Shown: positions 5,973 to 13,556, numbered from the stretch's first letter. The stretch: 15,227 nt of DNA from an uncultured Oscillibacter sp. (GCA_900542115.1 UQMC01000040.1:1-15227); one strand, 5' to 3'. The notes: generated from the sequence alone by a model not told the origin. Numbers and translations: made by a program.

Positions 5973-7019
5973 TTATTGCAAAAGCAGAATATCCTCGGGC
6001 TGCACGGCGGCCCAAAGGCGCGGAGACTCCTGCAATTTCTCCCAACGGCTCTGGGGCAGCTCCATCCGCAGGCAGGCGGCATGGTCGGGGGAGCCCTCTG
6101 GGACAAGGAGCACCGTGACGGTGAAGGCGTCCCGAATTGTCCGCTCCACGCGGCAGGGGAACGCACCGGGGGTCTCCGGCGGCACCGGCGTGACCTGATG
6201 CGCCCGGATTCCGATTTTGCCGCAGTCCGGCGGCACGGCGCGGCCGCAAGGGAGCGTCAGCCCCCACTGGGGCAGCAGCACGGCGTCCCCGGCGGGGTGG
6301 GCCTCTACGATATTTTCGCAGCCGGACAGCCGGGCGGCGCTTTCCGTTCCCGGCCGGTGGAGCAGCTGCTCCGGTGTCAGCGTCCCCTGTGAGTGCCCAT
6401 GGTCCAGCACACATATCTGTCGGCAGCTGCGGAATACCTCGCCCCGGTCATGGGACACCCAGAGAATCGGCCCACGAAAGGCGGCCAGCAAATCGGAAAG
6501 TTCCAGTTCAAGCTGCCACTTCAGATAGCTGTCCAGCGCGGAAAAGGGCTCATCCAGCAAAATAGCCTCCGGCTTGGCGCAGAGGATTCGGGCCAGCGCC
6601 ACCCGCTGCTGCTGTCCGCCGGAGAGTTGGGCGGGGTAGTGATGCTCCAGCCCCTCCAGCCGAAACCGGCGGACAGCATCCGATAGGGCGGCGCCCTTTT
6701 CCGTCTTGCTGCCGGGGATGGCGCAGAGGATATTTTTTTCCACGGTCATCGTGGGAAACAGAGCATAATTCTGGAACAGATACCCCATCCGCCGCCGCTG
6801 GGGCGGCAGGTCGATGTGCGCCGCGCTGTCAAACAGTACCCGGTCATTGAGCACGATGCGGCCCCGGTCCGGCGTGACGATGCCGGCAATGCACTTGAGG
6901 GTCATGCTTTTGCCGCAGCCGGAGGCACCTGATAGGGCAGTTACCTCGTCCTGTGCCTGAAGCTGCACCTGAAGGTGAAAACTGCCCAGCCTTTTTTCAA
7001 TATCGATCAGCAGGCTCAT
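5973..7019 (-). CDS. modC: Molybdate ABC transporter ATP-binding protein ModC
   Basis: A 348-aa ABC ATPase that powers molybdate import on the cytoplasmic side of ModB. Visible motifs are Walker A GASGCGKS (31-38), Q-loop LFQNYALF (Q83), signature LSGGQ (132-136), Walker B ILLDEP (153-158), D-loop SALD (160-163) and switch histidine H190 in VSHDR. Residues from about 275 onward form a C-terminal regulatory region in the place of the Mop/TOBE domain of ModC. I start it at ATG 7019-7017, overlapping the modB TGA (ATGA). An in-frame upstream extension of 34 residues is soluble, lies wholly within modB and does not match the family. It is the last gene of modABC and is followed by a strong terminator. 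Tungstate is an alternative substrate, but the downstream and upstream Moco genes favour molybdate. Confidence 0.92.
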   Translation of the reverse strand: MSLLIDIEKRLGSFHLQVQLQAQDEVTALSGASGCGKSMTLKCIAGIVTPDRGRIVLNDRVLFDSAAHIDLPPQRRRMGYLFQNYALFPTMTVEKNILCAIPGSKTEKGAALSDAVRRFRLEGLEHHYPAQLSGGQQQRVALARILCAKPEAILLDEPFSALDSYLKWQLELELSDLLAAFRGPILWVSHDRGEVFRSCRQICVLDHGHSQGTLTPEQLLHRPGTESAARLSGCENIVEAHPAGDAVLLPQWGLTLPCGRAVPPDCGKIGIRAHQVTPVPPETPGAFPCRVERTIRDAFTVTVLLVPEGSPDHAACLRMELPQSRWEKLQESPRLWAAVQPEDILLLQ

Positions 7020-7702
7020 CCCCGCCGCCTCCTTCCCGTGTTCACCAGAAAGTCCCGGCGCTCCAACAGGTTGACCGCCAGCAGCACCACGGTGGAAATG
7101 GCAAGGTTCACCATGACCCATTTCATGGCCAGTGCGTCATCATTCGTCTGCCAGAGTTGGTAAACGGTGGTGGAGATGGTAGCGGTGCGGCCGGGGGTGT
7201 ACCCGGCAATCATACTGGTGGCGCCATATTCTCCCAGTGCCCGGGCAAAGGCCAGCACCGTGCCGGCAAGAATGCCCTGCCGGCAGCAGGGCATCCGCAC
7301 CCGCCAGAAGATCCATGTGTTGGAAAGACCCAGCGTCTGGCCAGCGTAAGCCAGCGTCTCGTCAAAGGCCTCGAAGGCCCCCCGGACCGTGCGGTACATC
7401 AGGGGGAAGATCACCACGGCGGTAGCGAAGATGGCGGACCACCAGGTCATTACCACCTTGATGCCGAACTGCTTTAGCAGCCACGCGCCGATGATGCGCT
7501 TCGGCCCTAAAAGCCGCAGCAGCAGATAGCCTACCACGGTGGGGGGCAGCACCAACGGCAGCGTCAGCACCACATCCAGAATCCCCTTGAGGACGCGGGG
7601 CAGGCGGGCGATGTAATAGGCGGCGAGGATGCCGAGGAAAAAAATGAGGACCGTGGAGATCAGCGCGATCCGCAGCGAGTTCCATAGGGGAAACAGGTCC
7701 AT
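7016..7702 (-). CDS. modB: Molybdate ABC transporter permease ModB
   Basis: A 228-aa inner-membrane permease with about five to six helices. The N-terminus SLRIALISTVLIFFLGILAAYYIAR and the VVLTLPLVLPPTVVGYLLL segment (44-63) are typical of ModB. The cytoplasmic EAA loop, which docks ModC, is at about 115-138 (ETLAYAGQTLGLSN, then FWRVRMP). ALGEYGATSMIAGYTPG (155-171) is another strong ModB mark. The ATG at 7702 has an AGGAGGT site 6 nt upstream. It follows modA after a 102-nt gap containing a GC-rich hairpin, and overlaps modC by 4 nt. Confidence 0.95.
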   Translation of the reverse strand: MDLFPLWNSLRIALISTVLIFFLGILAAYYIARLPRVLKGILDVVLTLPLVLPPTVVGYLLLRLLGPKRIIGAWLLKQFGIKVVMTWWSAIFATAVVIFPLMYRTVRGAFEAFDETLAYAGQTLGLSNTWIFWRVRMPCCRQGILAGTVLAFARALGEYGATSMIAGYTPGRTATISTTVYQLWQTNDDALAMKWVMVNLAISTVVLLAVNLLERRDFLVNTGRRRRG

Positions 7703-7740
7703 AAGTTACCTCCTGAGGGGGAAGGGATGAAGGACCGACA

Positions 7741-7765
7741 GCCCGCCGCCGTATCAGCGGCGGGC
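7741..7765 (-). repeat. GC-rich hairpin between modA and modB
   Basis: GCCCGCCGC (7741-7749) pairs perfectly with GCGGCGGGC (7757-7765). There is no T-run on the minus strand, so it is unlikely to terminate fully. Hairpins after a binding-protein gene often stabilise the upstream mRNA and give excess binding protein. The loop region GCCGTATCAGCGGC (7748-7761) is identical to 5923-5936 in the operon's terminator. Confidence 0.6.
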
Positions 7766-7804
7766 AAGCGATTTATCGTCGGCCTTTTCAGAAATAGTTC
7801 TCGG

Positions 7805-8683
7805 TCAAGCGGCGGAGAAGCCCACGGACGCGAATACCTGCATGGCCTCGTCTGTTTTGAGGAAGTCGAGGAAGGTCTGCGCGGCCTCCTCGTGTTCGCC
7901 CTTCAAAATGGCGGCGGGATAGATGATCTGACCGCACATTTCCGGCGTGGCGCTGTCCACCACCGTCAAACCGGCGGAGAAAGCATCCGTTGCGTAGATG
8001 ATGCCGCAGTCGGCGGCGGCCTCGCTGACCTGAGAGGTGACCTCCTTGACGTTGCTGCCGTAGGTTAGAGTGCCGGAGGCGGCCAATGCGGCTTCATCCA
8101 AGCCGTAATAATCAAAAATTTTCATGGTGTACTGACCCACGGGCACATCGCTGTTGCCCATGGCCAGCAGCACATCGCCGCTCTTGAGCAGCTCGGCAAG
8201 CTGGTCAAAGCTCTCAATGCCCTTGGGATTGCCCTCGGGCACCGTCAGCGTGACCTTGTTTTCCAGCAGGTCCACGCGGCTGTCGGTGACAATGAGGTCC
8301 AGACCGTCGGGATTCTTCTCGGTGTCATCCTTCAGGCTTCCGTCAACGGCGTCCATCTGCTTGAGTGCGGCGGAAACGAACAGATCGCAGTCCGCGCCCT
8401 CCTTGAGCTGCTTGAGCAGTGTGCCGGAGGAATCGAAGTTATAGGTGATGGTGACATTGGGGTGGGCCTGTTGATAGGTCTCCTTGAGGGTGTTCATGGT
8501 CTCCGTCATGGAGGCGGCGGCAAACACGATCAGCTCTATAGGCTCATCCGCGGGTTGCTCTGTGGCGTTGTCCCCGGTCTGGGTATTGCCGGCGGCATCG
8601 GCATTGCTGTCGGTTTTGGAGCCGCAGGCGGCGAGGGACAGGGTCAGGCACAGGGCCAGCAGCAGGGACAAATACTTTTTCAT
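7805..8683 (-). CDS. modA: Molybdate ABC transporter substrate-binding lipoprotein ModA
   Basis: A 292-aa extracellular binding lipoprotein. MKKYLSLLLALCLTLSLAAC is a lipoprotein signal with Cys20 as the modified residue. A Ser/Thr/Asp-rich linker follows (about 22-48), then the mature fold starting ELIVFAAASMTETMNTL, where the AAS motif supplies oxyanion contacts. Other family marks are NFDSSGTLLKQLKEGADCDLF, GNSDVPVGQYTMKIF and the C-terminal FLKTDEAMQVFASVGF. I start it at ATG 8683-8681, with an AGGAAG site upstream. The upstream in-frame extension would bury the signal peptide. It is the first gene of modABC, separated from the Moco operon by a hairpin at 8770-8803. Tungstate binding cannot be excluded. 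Confidence 0.95.
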   Translation of the reverse strand: MKKYLSLLLALCLTLSLAACGSKTDSNADAAGNTQTGDNATEQPADEPIELIVFAAASMTETMNTLKETYQQAHPNVTITYNFDSSGTLLKQLKEGADCDLFVSAALKQMDAVDGSLKDDTEKNPDGLDLIVTDSRVDLLENKVTLTVPEGNPKGIESFDQLAELLKSGDVLLAMGNSDVPVGQYTMKIFDYYGLDEAALAASGTLTYGSNVKEVTSQVSEAAADCGIIYATDAFSAGLTVVDSATPEMCGQIIYPAAILKGEHEEAAQTFLDFLKTDEAMQVFASVGFSAA

Positions 8684-8724
8684 GTTGGTTCTTCCTTTTT
8701 GATTCGATGGAAAATTTATCTCGA

Positions 8725-8739
8725 CTTTACGGAGTAAAG
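8725..8739. repeat. Short dyad in the modA upstream region
   Basis: CTTTAC (8725-8730) and GTAAAG (8734-8739) form a perfect 6-bp inverted repeat with a GGA spacer, about 42 nt before modA. It overlaps a weak potential promoter on the minus strand (TTGAGT, 16 nt, TAAAGT). It is a candidate operator for molybdate control, but I cannot match it to a known regulator site. Confidence 0.35.
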
Positions 8740-8769
8740 CGTGATACTCAATTAAGATGAACGGTTCGG

Positions 8770-8803
8770 AAAAGCAAGAGCGCACTTGGGCGCTCTTGCT
8801 TTT
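8770..8803 (-). terminator. Hairpin terminator between the Moco operon and modA
   Basis: AAAAGCAAGAGCGC (8770-8783) pairs perfectly with GCGCTCTTGCTTTT (8790-8803) around a 6-nt loop. The stem begins inside the stop codon of the MoeA-like gene. On the minus strand it ends in only four Ts, all part of the stem, so readthrough into modA is possible. Confidence 0.7.
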
Positions 8804-9821
8804 ATTTTCCGAAGGGGCAGTCAGGCCAGTGGCACGGCCTGCACCCAAGGCATAGTCCGCCCTCGCCCATCACCGCGAAGTCCGTCCGGGGCATTTCCAC
8901 CCCAGCGGCGATGCGGGGCAGGGCCAGATCAAAAATAGTGGCTCCGGCGTACATCACGCAGCCGGGCAGACCCATTATGGGTGTGTCATCCTCGAAATAG
9001 CCCAGCAGGAACATGGCACCGGGCAGCACCGGAGCGCCGTAGGTGACGATGCGGGCGCCGCTTTGCCGGATTCCGCCGGGAGTGTTGTCATCCGGGTCCA
9101 CGCTCATGCCGCCGGTGCAGAGAATGAGGTCGGCGCCCGTCTGCCGGGCCTCGGCAATGGCGTTTGCCACGTTGTCAACCCCGTCCCCGGAGTAGAGGAC
9201 GGAAACGGTCTCAATGCCGTAGGCGGCCAGCTTGTCCCGCACCACCGGGGTGAAGGTATCTTGGATCAGGCCGTTTTTTACCTCACTGCCGGTGGCTACA
9301 ATGGCGGCGGTTTTCTTTACGTAGGGCAGCAGCTTCAGCAGGGGGGCGGTTCCCGCCGCTGCTTCGGCGGCGCGCAGCCTTTCTTCCTCAATGATGAGGG
9401 GAATCACCCGCATTCCTGCCAGCTTGTCCCCCTTTTTCACGGCGGTATTGCCCTTCCGCGTGGCAATCATGATGTCCTCAATGCTGTTGACAGCAATGAG
9501 CCGCCGGGAATCCACCTGAAACAAACCGTTGCAGGCGGCTTTCAGCTCAATCTTGCCCTCCTTGACCTCGCTGCGGGTCATGTTTTCCTGGCCGCACAGG
9601 GCCAGAAGCCGCTCCGCCGCGTCATTTTCGTGCACCATGCCGGGGGTCATTTCCCATACGTAAAGGTGCTCCTTTCCCATGGAGAGCAGCACGGGAATGT
9701 CCGCCTCCGTGACGATGTGGCCCTTACGGAACCGGGCGTCCTTATACTGATCCTTGATAATTTGGGTCATGTCATGGCACAGCACATGGCCCACGGCGTC
9801 CTCTGTGCGAATCAGCTTCAT
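8802..9821 (-). CDS. MoeA-like molybdopterin-binding protein with C-terminal cysteine motif
   Basis: A 339-aa protein with a MoCF-type molybdopterin-binding fold in its second half. Marks are TAAIVATGSEVKNG (171-184), DLILCTGGMSVDPDDNTPGG (231-250) and IMGLPGCVMYAG (282-293), counterparts of the MoeA/MogA nucleotide and pterin loops. The first half (1-150) resembles a reduced MoeA N-terminal region (AVGHVLCHDMTQI, FRKGHIVTEADIPVLLSMG). The end carries four closely spaced cysteines in GGLCLGCRPCHWPDCPFG (C324, C327, C330, C335), a possible metal or Fe-S site not found in classical MoeA. It overlaps the MOSC gene by 4 nt (ATGA) and is the last gene of the Moco operon. Such proteins occur near molybdenum hydroxylase genes in Clostridia. 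It could substitute for MoeA in molybdate insertion or act in cofactor delivery; the exact reaction is unknown. Confidence 0.85.
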   Translation of the reverse strand: MKLIRTEDAVGHVLCHDMTQIIKDQYKDARFRKGHIVTEADIPVLLSMGKEHLYVWEMTPGMVHENDAAERLLALCGQENMTRSEVKEGKIELKAACNGLFQVDSRRLIAVNSIEDIMIATRKGNTAVKKGDKLAGMRVIPLIIEEERLRAAEAAAGTAPLLKLLPYVKKTAAIVATGSEVKNGLIQDTFTPVVRDKLAAYGIETVSVLYSGDGVDNVANAIAEARQTGADLILCTGGMSVDPDDNTPGGIRQSGARIVTYGAPVLPGAMFLLGYFEDDTPIMGLPGCVMYAGATIFDLALPRIAAGVEMPRTDFAVMGEGGLCLGCRPCHWPDCPFGK

Positions 9822-10252
9822 TTCAGCACCTCGATTTCATCTCCGGCACGGACTGTGCCCTCCTTGACCACCACGGCGAAGATGCCCTCCGTGGGCATGA
9901 CGCACTTGCCTACCGCCTTTTTGATGGCGCAGTCATTGTGGCACTCCTTGCCGATCTGCGTCACCTCCACCTCCGTCTCACCGATCCGCAGGTGGGTTCC
10001 CACGGGCAGGCCCTTGAGGTCGATGCCCTCCGTATTGATGTTTTCCGCGAAGATACCGGCGTTCAGCGGGATAGGGGAGGCGGCGCGCATGGTGTCCACG
10101 CTTTCCGAGGCCAGCAGGGAAATCTGCCGGTGCCAGTCCCCGGCGTGGGCGTCCCCCACGATGCCGTGGCGCAGCTTCAGTTGAATTTCCGCTACAGGCG
10201 TTTTGATGGTTCCCTTTTTCTCGCTGATGTTGACGGACAGAACCCTTGCCAT
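9818..10252 (-). CDS. MOSC-domain protein
   Basis: A 144-aa stand-alone MOSC domain. Characteristic stretches are LRHGIVGDAHAGDWHRQISLL (about 28-47), the GIFAENINTEGIDLKGLPVG segment (66-85), and CHNDCAIKKAVGKCVMPTEGIFA, with cysteines 104, 108 and 117. MOSC domains are known from Moco sulfurases and the mARC/YiiM proteins, where they bind the cofactor or carry sulfur. The ATG at 10252 has a GGAGGAAT site just upstream and lies 2 nt after the moaC stop. The gene overlaps the MoeA-like gene by 4 nt. Its place inside the operon supports a Moco-finishing or cofactor-handling role, but the reaction is not shown. Confidence 0.9.
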   Translation of the reverse strand: MARVLSVNISEKKGTIKTPVAEIQLKLRHGIVGDAHAGDWHRQISLLASESVDTMRAASPIPLNAGIFAENINTEGIDLKGLPVGTHLRIGETEVEVTQIGKECHNDCAIKKAVGKCVMPTEGIFAVVVKEGTVRAGDEIEVLK

Positions 10253-10254
10253 GA

Positions 10255-10734
10255 CTATTCCTCCGCCCGGTAATCACCGCTCTTGCCGCCTGTTTTTTCC
10301 AGCAGACGGAGATTGGTGATCTTCATGTCCTTCTGCACGGCCTTGCACATATCGTAAATGGTCAGGGCGGCCACGGAAACGGCGGTCAGCGCCTCTATTT
10401 CCACACCGGTGACGCCGGTGCAGGCAACGGCGGCCTGAATTTCCACCCTACAGGGCGCATCGCACAGGCGGAACGTGATGTCGATGCCTGTCAGGGGCAG
10501 GGGGTGGCACATGGGAATCAGCTCCCAGTTATGCTTAGCGGCCTGAATCCCCGCCACCTGTGCCACGGCCAGCACATCCCCCTTTTTCAGTGTGCCGTTT
10601 TTAATGTGGGCCATGGTCTCCGGCGCAATGTGAATCTCACCGGCAGCCACCGCCCGCCGGTGGGTGACGGGCTTTTCCGTCACGTCCACCATCCGGGCGC
10701 GGCCCTGTTCATTGAAATGGGTCAGCTCTCCCAT
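10255..10734 (-). CDS. moaC: Cyclic pyranopterin monophosphate synthase MoaC
   Basis: A 159-aa enzyme that turns the 3',8-cyclo-GTP made by MoaA into cyclic pyranopterin monophosphate, the first stable Moco intermediate. Sequence marks are [52 protein letters not shown] and [12 protein letters not shown]. All catalytic and binding residues that I recall from E. coli MoaC occur at the same numbers here: R26, K51, H77, E112, E114, D128, K131 and K147. The ATG at 10734 lies 3 nt after the moaA stop, with GGAGGC inside the moaA end. It is co-transcribed with moaA and the MOSC gene. Confidence 0.97.
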   Translation of the reverse strand: MGELTHFNEQGRARMVDVTEKPVTHRRAVAAGEIHIAPETMAHIKNGTLKKGDVLAVAQVAGIQAAKHNWELIPMCHPLPLTGIDITFRLCDAPCRVEIQAAVACTGVTGVEIEALTAVSVAALTIYDMCKAVQKDMKITNLRLLEKTGGKSGDYRAEE

Positions 10735-10737
10735 GCT

Positions 10738-11682
10738 TCAGCCTCCGATCTCGTTCATAGTGCGGGGCGTCCCGCTGGGACCCTCCGTCAGGCAGTGCCC
10801 CCTTGGCTTTTGAAAAATGCCCCGGCGAAGGGCGTCTTTTAGCGCCGGGCCGTGGAGCCCCCGGAGGGAAATTTCCTCCCGGCTGTGGAGACAGCCCTTC
10901 AGCCTCCCGTCCGCCGTGACGCGGATTCGGCGGCAGTCCCCGCAAAATTCGTGGCTCAGGGGGGCGATCAACCCCACCGTTCCAACAGCCCCCGGCAGAC
11001 GGAACCGCCGCGCTACGCCCTCCGGCGGCAGTGCCTTTAGCTCCGGCAGACGCGCCAATACGGTGTCCGCCGGGAGAAAGCACGCCTTGTCCCATCCGGC
11101 GCAGGGGCCCATGGGCATCAGCTCAATGAACCGCACCTCCCACGGGTGGGTCAGGGTCAGCTCCGCCAGCGGGCGGATTTCGTTGTCATTAAAGCCGCCG
11201 ATGAGCACGGTGTCCAGCTTGAGCTGCTTGAAGCCGGCCCGCTCCGCCGCTTGGATTCCGGAGAGGACATCCTCCAAGGAGCCGGTGCGGGTCATGGCGC
11301 GGAAGTGCTCCGGGTGCAGGGTGTCGAGACTGATGTTCAGCCGGTCCACCCCGGCGTCCCGCAGAGGGGCGGCCAGAGCGGTGAGCTGACTTCCGTTGGT
11401 GGTGAGGCAGAGCTCCCGCAGGCCGGGAATGGCCCGAAGCGCCCGGCAGAGCTCCACAATACCCCGCCGCACCAGCGGCTCACCGCCGGTGACGCGGATC
11501 TTCGTAAGGCCGAGTCCCACGGCGGCAGCGGCGATCTCCACATATTCCTCCAGCGAAAGAATGGAGGAATGGGGCAGCTTTTCCACTCCCTCCGGCGGCA
11601 TACAGTACCGGCAGCGGTAATTGCACAGGTCGGTGACGCTGAGCCGAAGGTAATCAACGGTCCGGCCATATTGATCCTTCAT
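10738..11682 (-). CDS. moaA: GTP 3',8-cyclase MoaA (radical SAM)
   Basis: A 314-aa radical SAM enzyme that starts molybdopterin synthesis by rearranging GTP to 3',8-cyclo-GTP. The N-terminal CxxxCxxC cluster motif is C20, C24 and C27 in TDLCNYRCRYCMPP. RVTGGEPLVRRG (63-74) is the SAM GGE motif. The C-terminal second [4Fe-4S] ligands, which bind substrate GTP, are C247, C250 and C264 in FCGDCRRIRVTADGRLKGCL. The protein ends in Gly-Gly (MNEIGG), as needed for MoaA activity. The ATG at 11682 has an AAGGAGGT site and comes 18 nt after the pgi stop, with no room for a separate promoter, so it is probably transcribed with pgi. Confidence 0.97.
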   Translation of the reverse strand: MKDQYGRTVDYLRLSVTDLCNYRCRYCMPPEGVEKLPHSSILSLEEYVEIAAAAVGLGLTKIRVTGGEPLVRRGIVELCRALRAIPGLRELCLTTNGSQLTALAAPLRDAGVDRLNISLDTLHPEHFRAMTRTGSLEDVLSGIQAAERAGFKQLKLDTVLIGGFNDNEIRPLAELTLTHPWEVRFIELMPMGPCAGWDKACFLPADTVLARLPELKALPPEGVARRFRLPGAVGTVGLIAPLSHEFCGDCRRIRVTADGRLKGCLHSREEISLRGLHGPALKDALRRGIFQKPRGHCLTEGPSGTPRTMNEIGG

Positions 11683-11700
11683 GGCAGGACCTCCTTTTTA

Positions 11701-13041
11701 TCAGCGGCGGGCGTTCAGCCTTGCCTCCAGCTCGGCGCGCCGCGTCTCATAGCCCGGCTTCCCCAGCAGGGCGAACATATTGCTCTTGTACCCCTCTACG
11801 CCGGGCTGGTTAAAGGGGTTCACGTCCAGCAGATAGCCGGAAAGGCCGCAGGCGTACTCAAAGAAGTAAATGAGTTCGCCCAGCGCCCGGGGCGTTTTGC
11901 CCTCGGCCTCAATGATAATGTTGGGGACGCCGCCCTGACTATGGGCCAGCAGCGTACCCTCCATGGCACGGTCCCGGATATGGTCCATAGAGGCTCCGGC
12001 AAGGAAATTCAGCCCGTCACCGTCCGTCGCGTCCCGGGGGACGGTGAGCTGCCGGGCCGAGGGGCCGAGGCGCACCACGGTCTCAAAGAGAATGCGGCGG
12101 CCCGCCTGAATGTATTGGCCCATGGAGTGCAGGTCGGCGGTAAATTCCACGCTGGCGGGGAACAGACCCTTTCCGTCCTTGCCCTCGCTCTCGCCGAAGA
12201 GTTGCTTCCACCACTCCGCCATGAAGCGAAAGGCCGGGTCATAGCAGGCCAGCAGCTCCACGGAAAAGCCTTTGTGGTACAGCTCGTGCCGCAGCGCGGC
12301 ATACTGCCACGCGGGGTTTCCAAAGGAGGTGTCGGCACAGCGGGACATCATGTCCGCCGCGCCCTCCATCAAGGCGGTAATGTTCACACCGGCTGCCGCG
12401 ATGGGGAGAAGCCCCACGGCGGTGAGTACGGAGTATCGCCCGCCGATGTCATCCGGCACTACAAACGTCTCCCAGCCCTCACTGTCCGCCAGTGATTTCA
12501 GCGCGCCGCGGGCGCGGTCGGTGGTGGCGTAAATACGTCCGCGGGCGCCCTCTTTTCCGTATTTTTTCTCCAGCGCATCCCGGAAAAAGCGGAAGGCCAC
12601 GGCGGGCTCTGTGGTGGTGCCGGATTTGGAGATGACATTGACGGAGAAATCCACATCCGCCACCAGCTCCAGCACCTCGTCCAGAGCGTCGGAGGAAAGG
12701 CCGTTGCCGATGAAATAAATGTTGGGCGTGGATTTATGCTTCAGGTTATAGTTGGGGGAGCACAGACAGTCGATGACGCCCCGGGCGCCTAAGTAGCTGC
12801 CGCCGATGCCGATGACCACCAGCGCTTGAGAGTCGCTTTGAATCTTTCGGGCGGCGGCTTGGATTCGGGCAAATTCCGCCCGGTCGTAGGTCCGGGGCAG
12901 GTGCACCCAGCCGGTGAATTCTCCGCCGAGGCCGCTGCCGTTTTGCAGCTTCTCGTGGGCACCCTTCAGCCGGGGCAGCAGGGCTTCCTGATAGGGCAGG
13001 GGCAGGAACGATTGCAGATCAAAGAGCTGAACATCCAACAT
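11701..13041 (-). CDS. pgi: Glucose-6-phosphate isomerase
   Basis: A 446-aa cytosolic enzyme interconverting glucose-6-phosphate and fructose-6-phosphate. Marks are [39 protein letters not shown] (PGI signature), [35 protein letters not shown] (catalytic Glu region) and [19 protein letters not shown] (second signature, with the catalytic Lys). The length matches the short Firmicutes type. I choose ATG 13041-13039, preceded by GGGTGG at 5 nt, over an in-frame GTG three codons upstream that overlaps this ribosome site. It has a good promoter at 13118-13147 and runs directly into the molybdenum cofactor genes, an unusual pairing. Confidence 0.96.
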   Translation of the reverse strand: MLDVQLFDLQSFLPLPYQEALLPRLKGAHEKLQNGSGLGGEFTGWVHLPRTYDRAEFARIQAAARKIQSDSQALVVIGIGGSYLGARGVIDCLCSPNYNLKHKSTPNIYFIGNGLSSDALDEVLELVADVDFSVNVISKSGTTTEPAVAFRFFRDALEKKYGKEGARGRIYATTDRARGALKSLADSEGWETFVVPDDIGGRYSVLTAVGLLPIAAAGVNITALMEGAADMMSRCADTSFGNPAWQYAALRHELYHKGFSVELLACYDPAFRFMAEWWKQLFGESEGKDGKGLFPASVEFTADLHSMGQYIQAGRRILFETVVRLGPSARQLTVPRDATDGDGLNFLAGASMDHIRDRAMEGTLLAHSQGGVPNIIIEAEGKTPRALGELIYFFEYACGLSGYLLDVNPFNQPGVEGYKSNMFALLGKPGYETRRAELEARLNARR

Positions 13042-13117
13042 ACAAACCACCCTTTCGTAAATAAAGCACCGTCATGTGCCTGAAAAAATAAAGGCAAAGG
13101 GACCTTGCTTTGTTCAC

Positions 13118-13147
13118 AGTATACCATATTGCGCCGGGAAACAGCAA
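13118..13147 (-). promoter_or_regulatory. Extended -10 promoter of pgi and the Moco operon
   Basis: On the minus strand TTGCTG (13147-13142) is followed after 18 nt by TATACT (13123-13118), preceded by TGG, giving an extended -10. Start is predicted near 13111, leaving a leader of about 70 nt before pgi. No riboswitch fold was recognised in that leader. Confidence 0.65.
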
Positions 13148-13192
13148 GGGAAAAGCAGGGGAAAAACAGGGCGGCGGGAGCGGCGAAAAAAT

Positions 13193-13214
13193 ATTTTGAA
13201 AAAATTTTCAAAAT
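13193..13214. repeat. 22-nt AT-rich palindrome between divergent promoters
   Basis: ATTTTGAAAA (13193-13202) and TTTTCAAAAT (13205-13214) form a perfect 10-bp dyad with an AA centre. It ends 2 nt before the ECF-type -35 element. It stands out sharply from the GC-rich surroundings. It could be an operator, an UP element or a hairpin-forming site. Confidence 0.65.
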
Positions 13215-13216
13215 CC

Positions 13217-13245
13217 TGCAACAAACCGGCGCCCTGAAGCGTCTA
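13217..13245 (+). promoter_or_regulatory. ECF-sigma-type promoter of the sigma operon
   Basis: TGCAAC (13217-13222) and CGTCTA (13240-13245) are separated by 17 nt. TGNAAC-N17-CGTC is the pattern recognised by several Gram-positive ECF sigma factors. It sits upstream of an operon encoding such a sigma factor, so it is probably autoregulated. An overlapping TATAAG could also serve as a housekeeping -10, but it lacks a matching TTGACA. Confidence 0.6.
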
Positions 13246-13334
13246 TAAGACAGAGGGGTCGCTGAGGAAGCGGCCGCCGATGAATGAAAACAGAAGACGC
13301 GCGCCATGCGCCAAGAGAGAAAGGAGATCATGGT

Positions 13335-13502
13335 ATGAAGAATATGGGTTATGGAATCAGAGACTCCGTAAAGGCCGCCGCTGCGGTGCTGTGCCTTGTC
13401 AACGCGGCTCTGCTGGCGATTTTGCTCATGAGCGCCTTTGATCTTGGCGGCGTGAATGAGAGCGCGGGCGTTTTGTTTGACAGCCTGCTGGCAGGACTGT
13501 AA
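13335..13502 (+). CDS. Small single-pass membrane protein of the sigma operon
   Basis: I do not recognise this 55-aa protein. It starts at ATG 13335, 8 nt after a strong AAGGAG ribosome site. An in-frame upstream ATG at 13284 lacks a ribosome site and would add a charged, unrelated 17-residue leader. The protein has a short basic N-terminus (to about residue 13), one hydrophobic helix (AAAAVLCLVNAALLAILLMSAF, 14-35) and a short acidic-to-neutral tail with a Gly-Gly. It lies between the ECF-type promoter and the sigma factor gene, 54 nt before the latter and on the same strand, so it is probably the first gene of that operon. It might take part in signal sensing or stabilise the anti-sigma factor, but that is only position-based inference. 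Confidence 0.6.
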   Translation: MKNMGYGIRDSVKAAAAVLCLVNAALLAILLMSAFDLGGVNESAGVLFDSLLAGL

Positions 13503-13556
13503 AATCGAAAGAAACACTGCCGGACACGGCTCCGGCGGGAATGGGAGGGATGGACC

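Noticed and set aside
5929-6414. Leftward frame of 161 codons over the end of modC
   Set aside because: It is an alternative frame of modC, whose ABC motifs fix the true frame.
9063-10184. Rightward open frame of about 373 codons
   Set aside because: It lies antisense to the MoeA-like and MOSC genes, has no family features and has a composition typical of a shadow frame.
11146-12495. Long rightward open frame of about 449 codons
   Set aside because: It runs antisense to moaA and pgi, which have clear motifs and ribosome sites. Its product is Gly/His/Gln-rich with no recognisable domain, as is common for antisense frames in GC-rich genes.
13042-13117. Possible Moco riboswitch ahead of the pgi-moa operon
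   Set aside because: The leader is about 70 nt and shows no stem arrangement like the Moco RNA motif. pgi, not a Moco gene, follows it.
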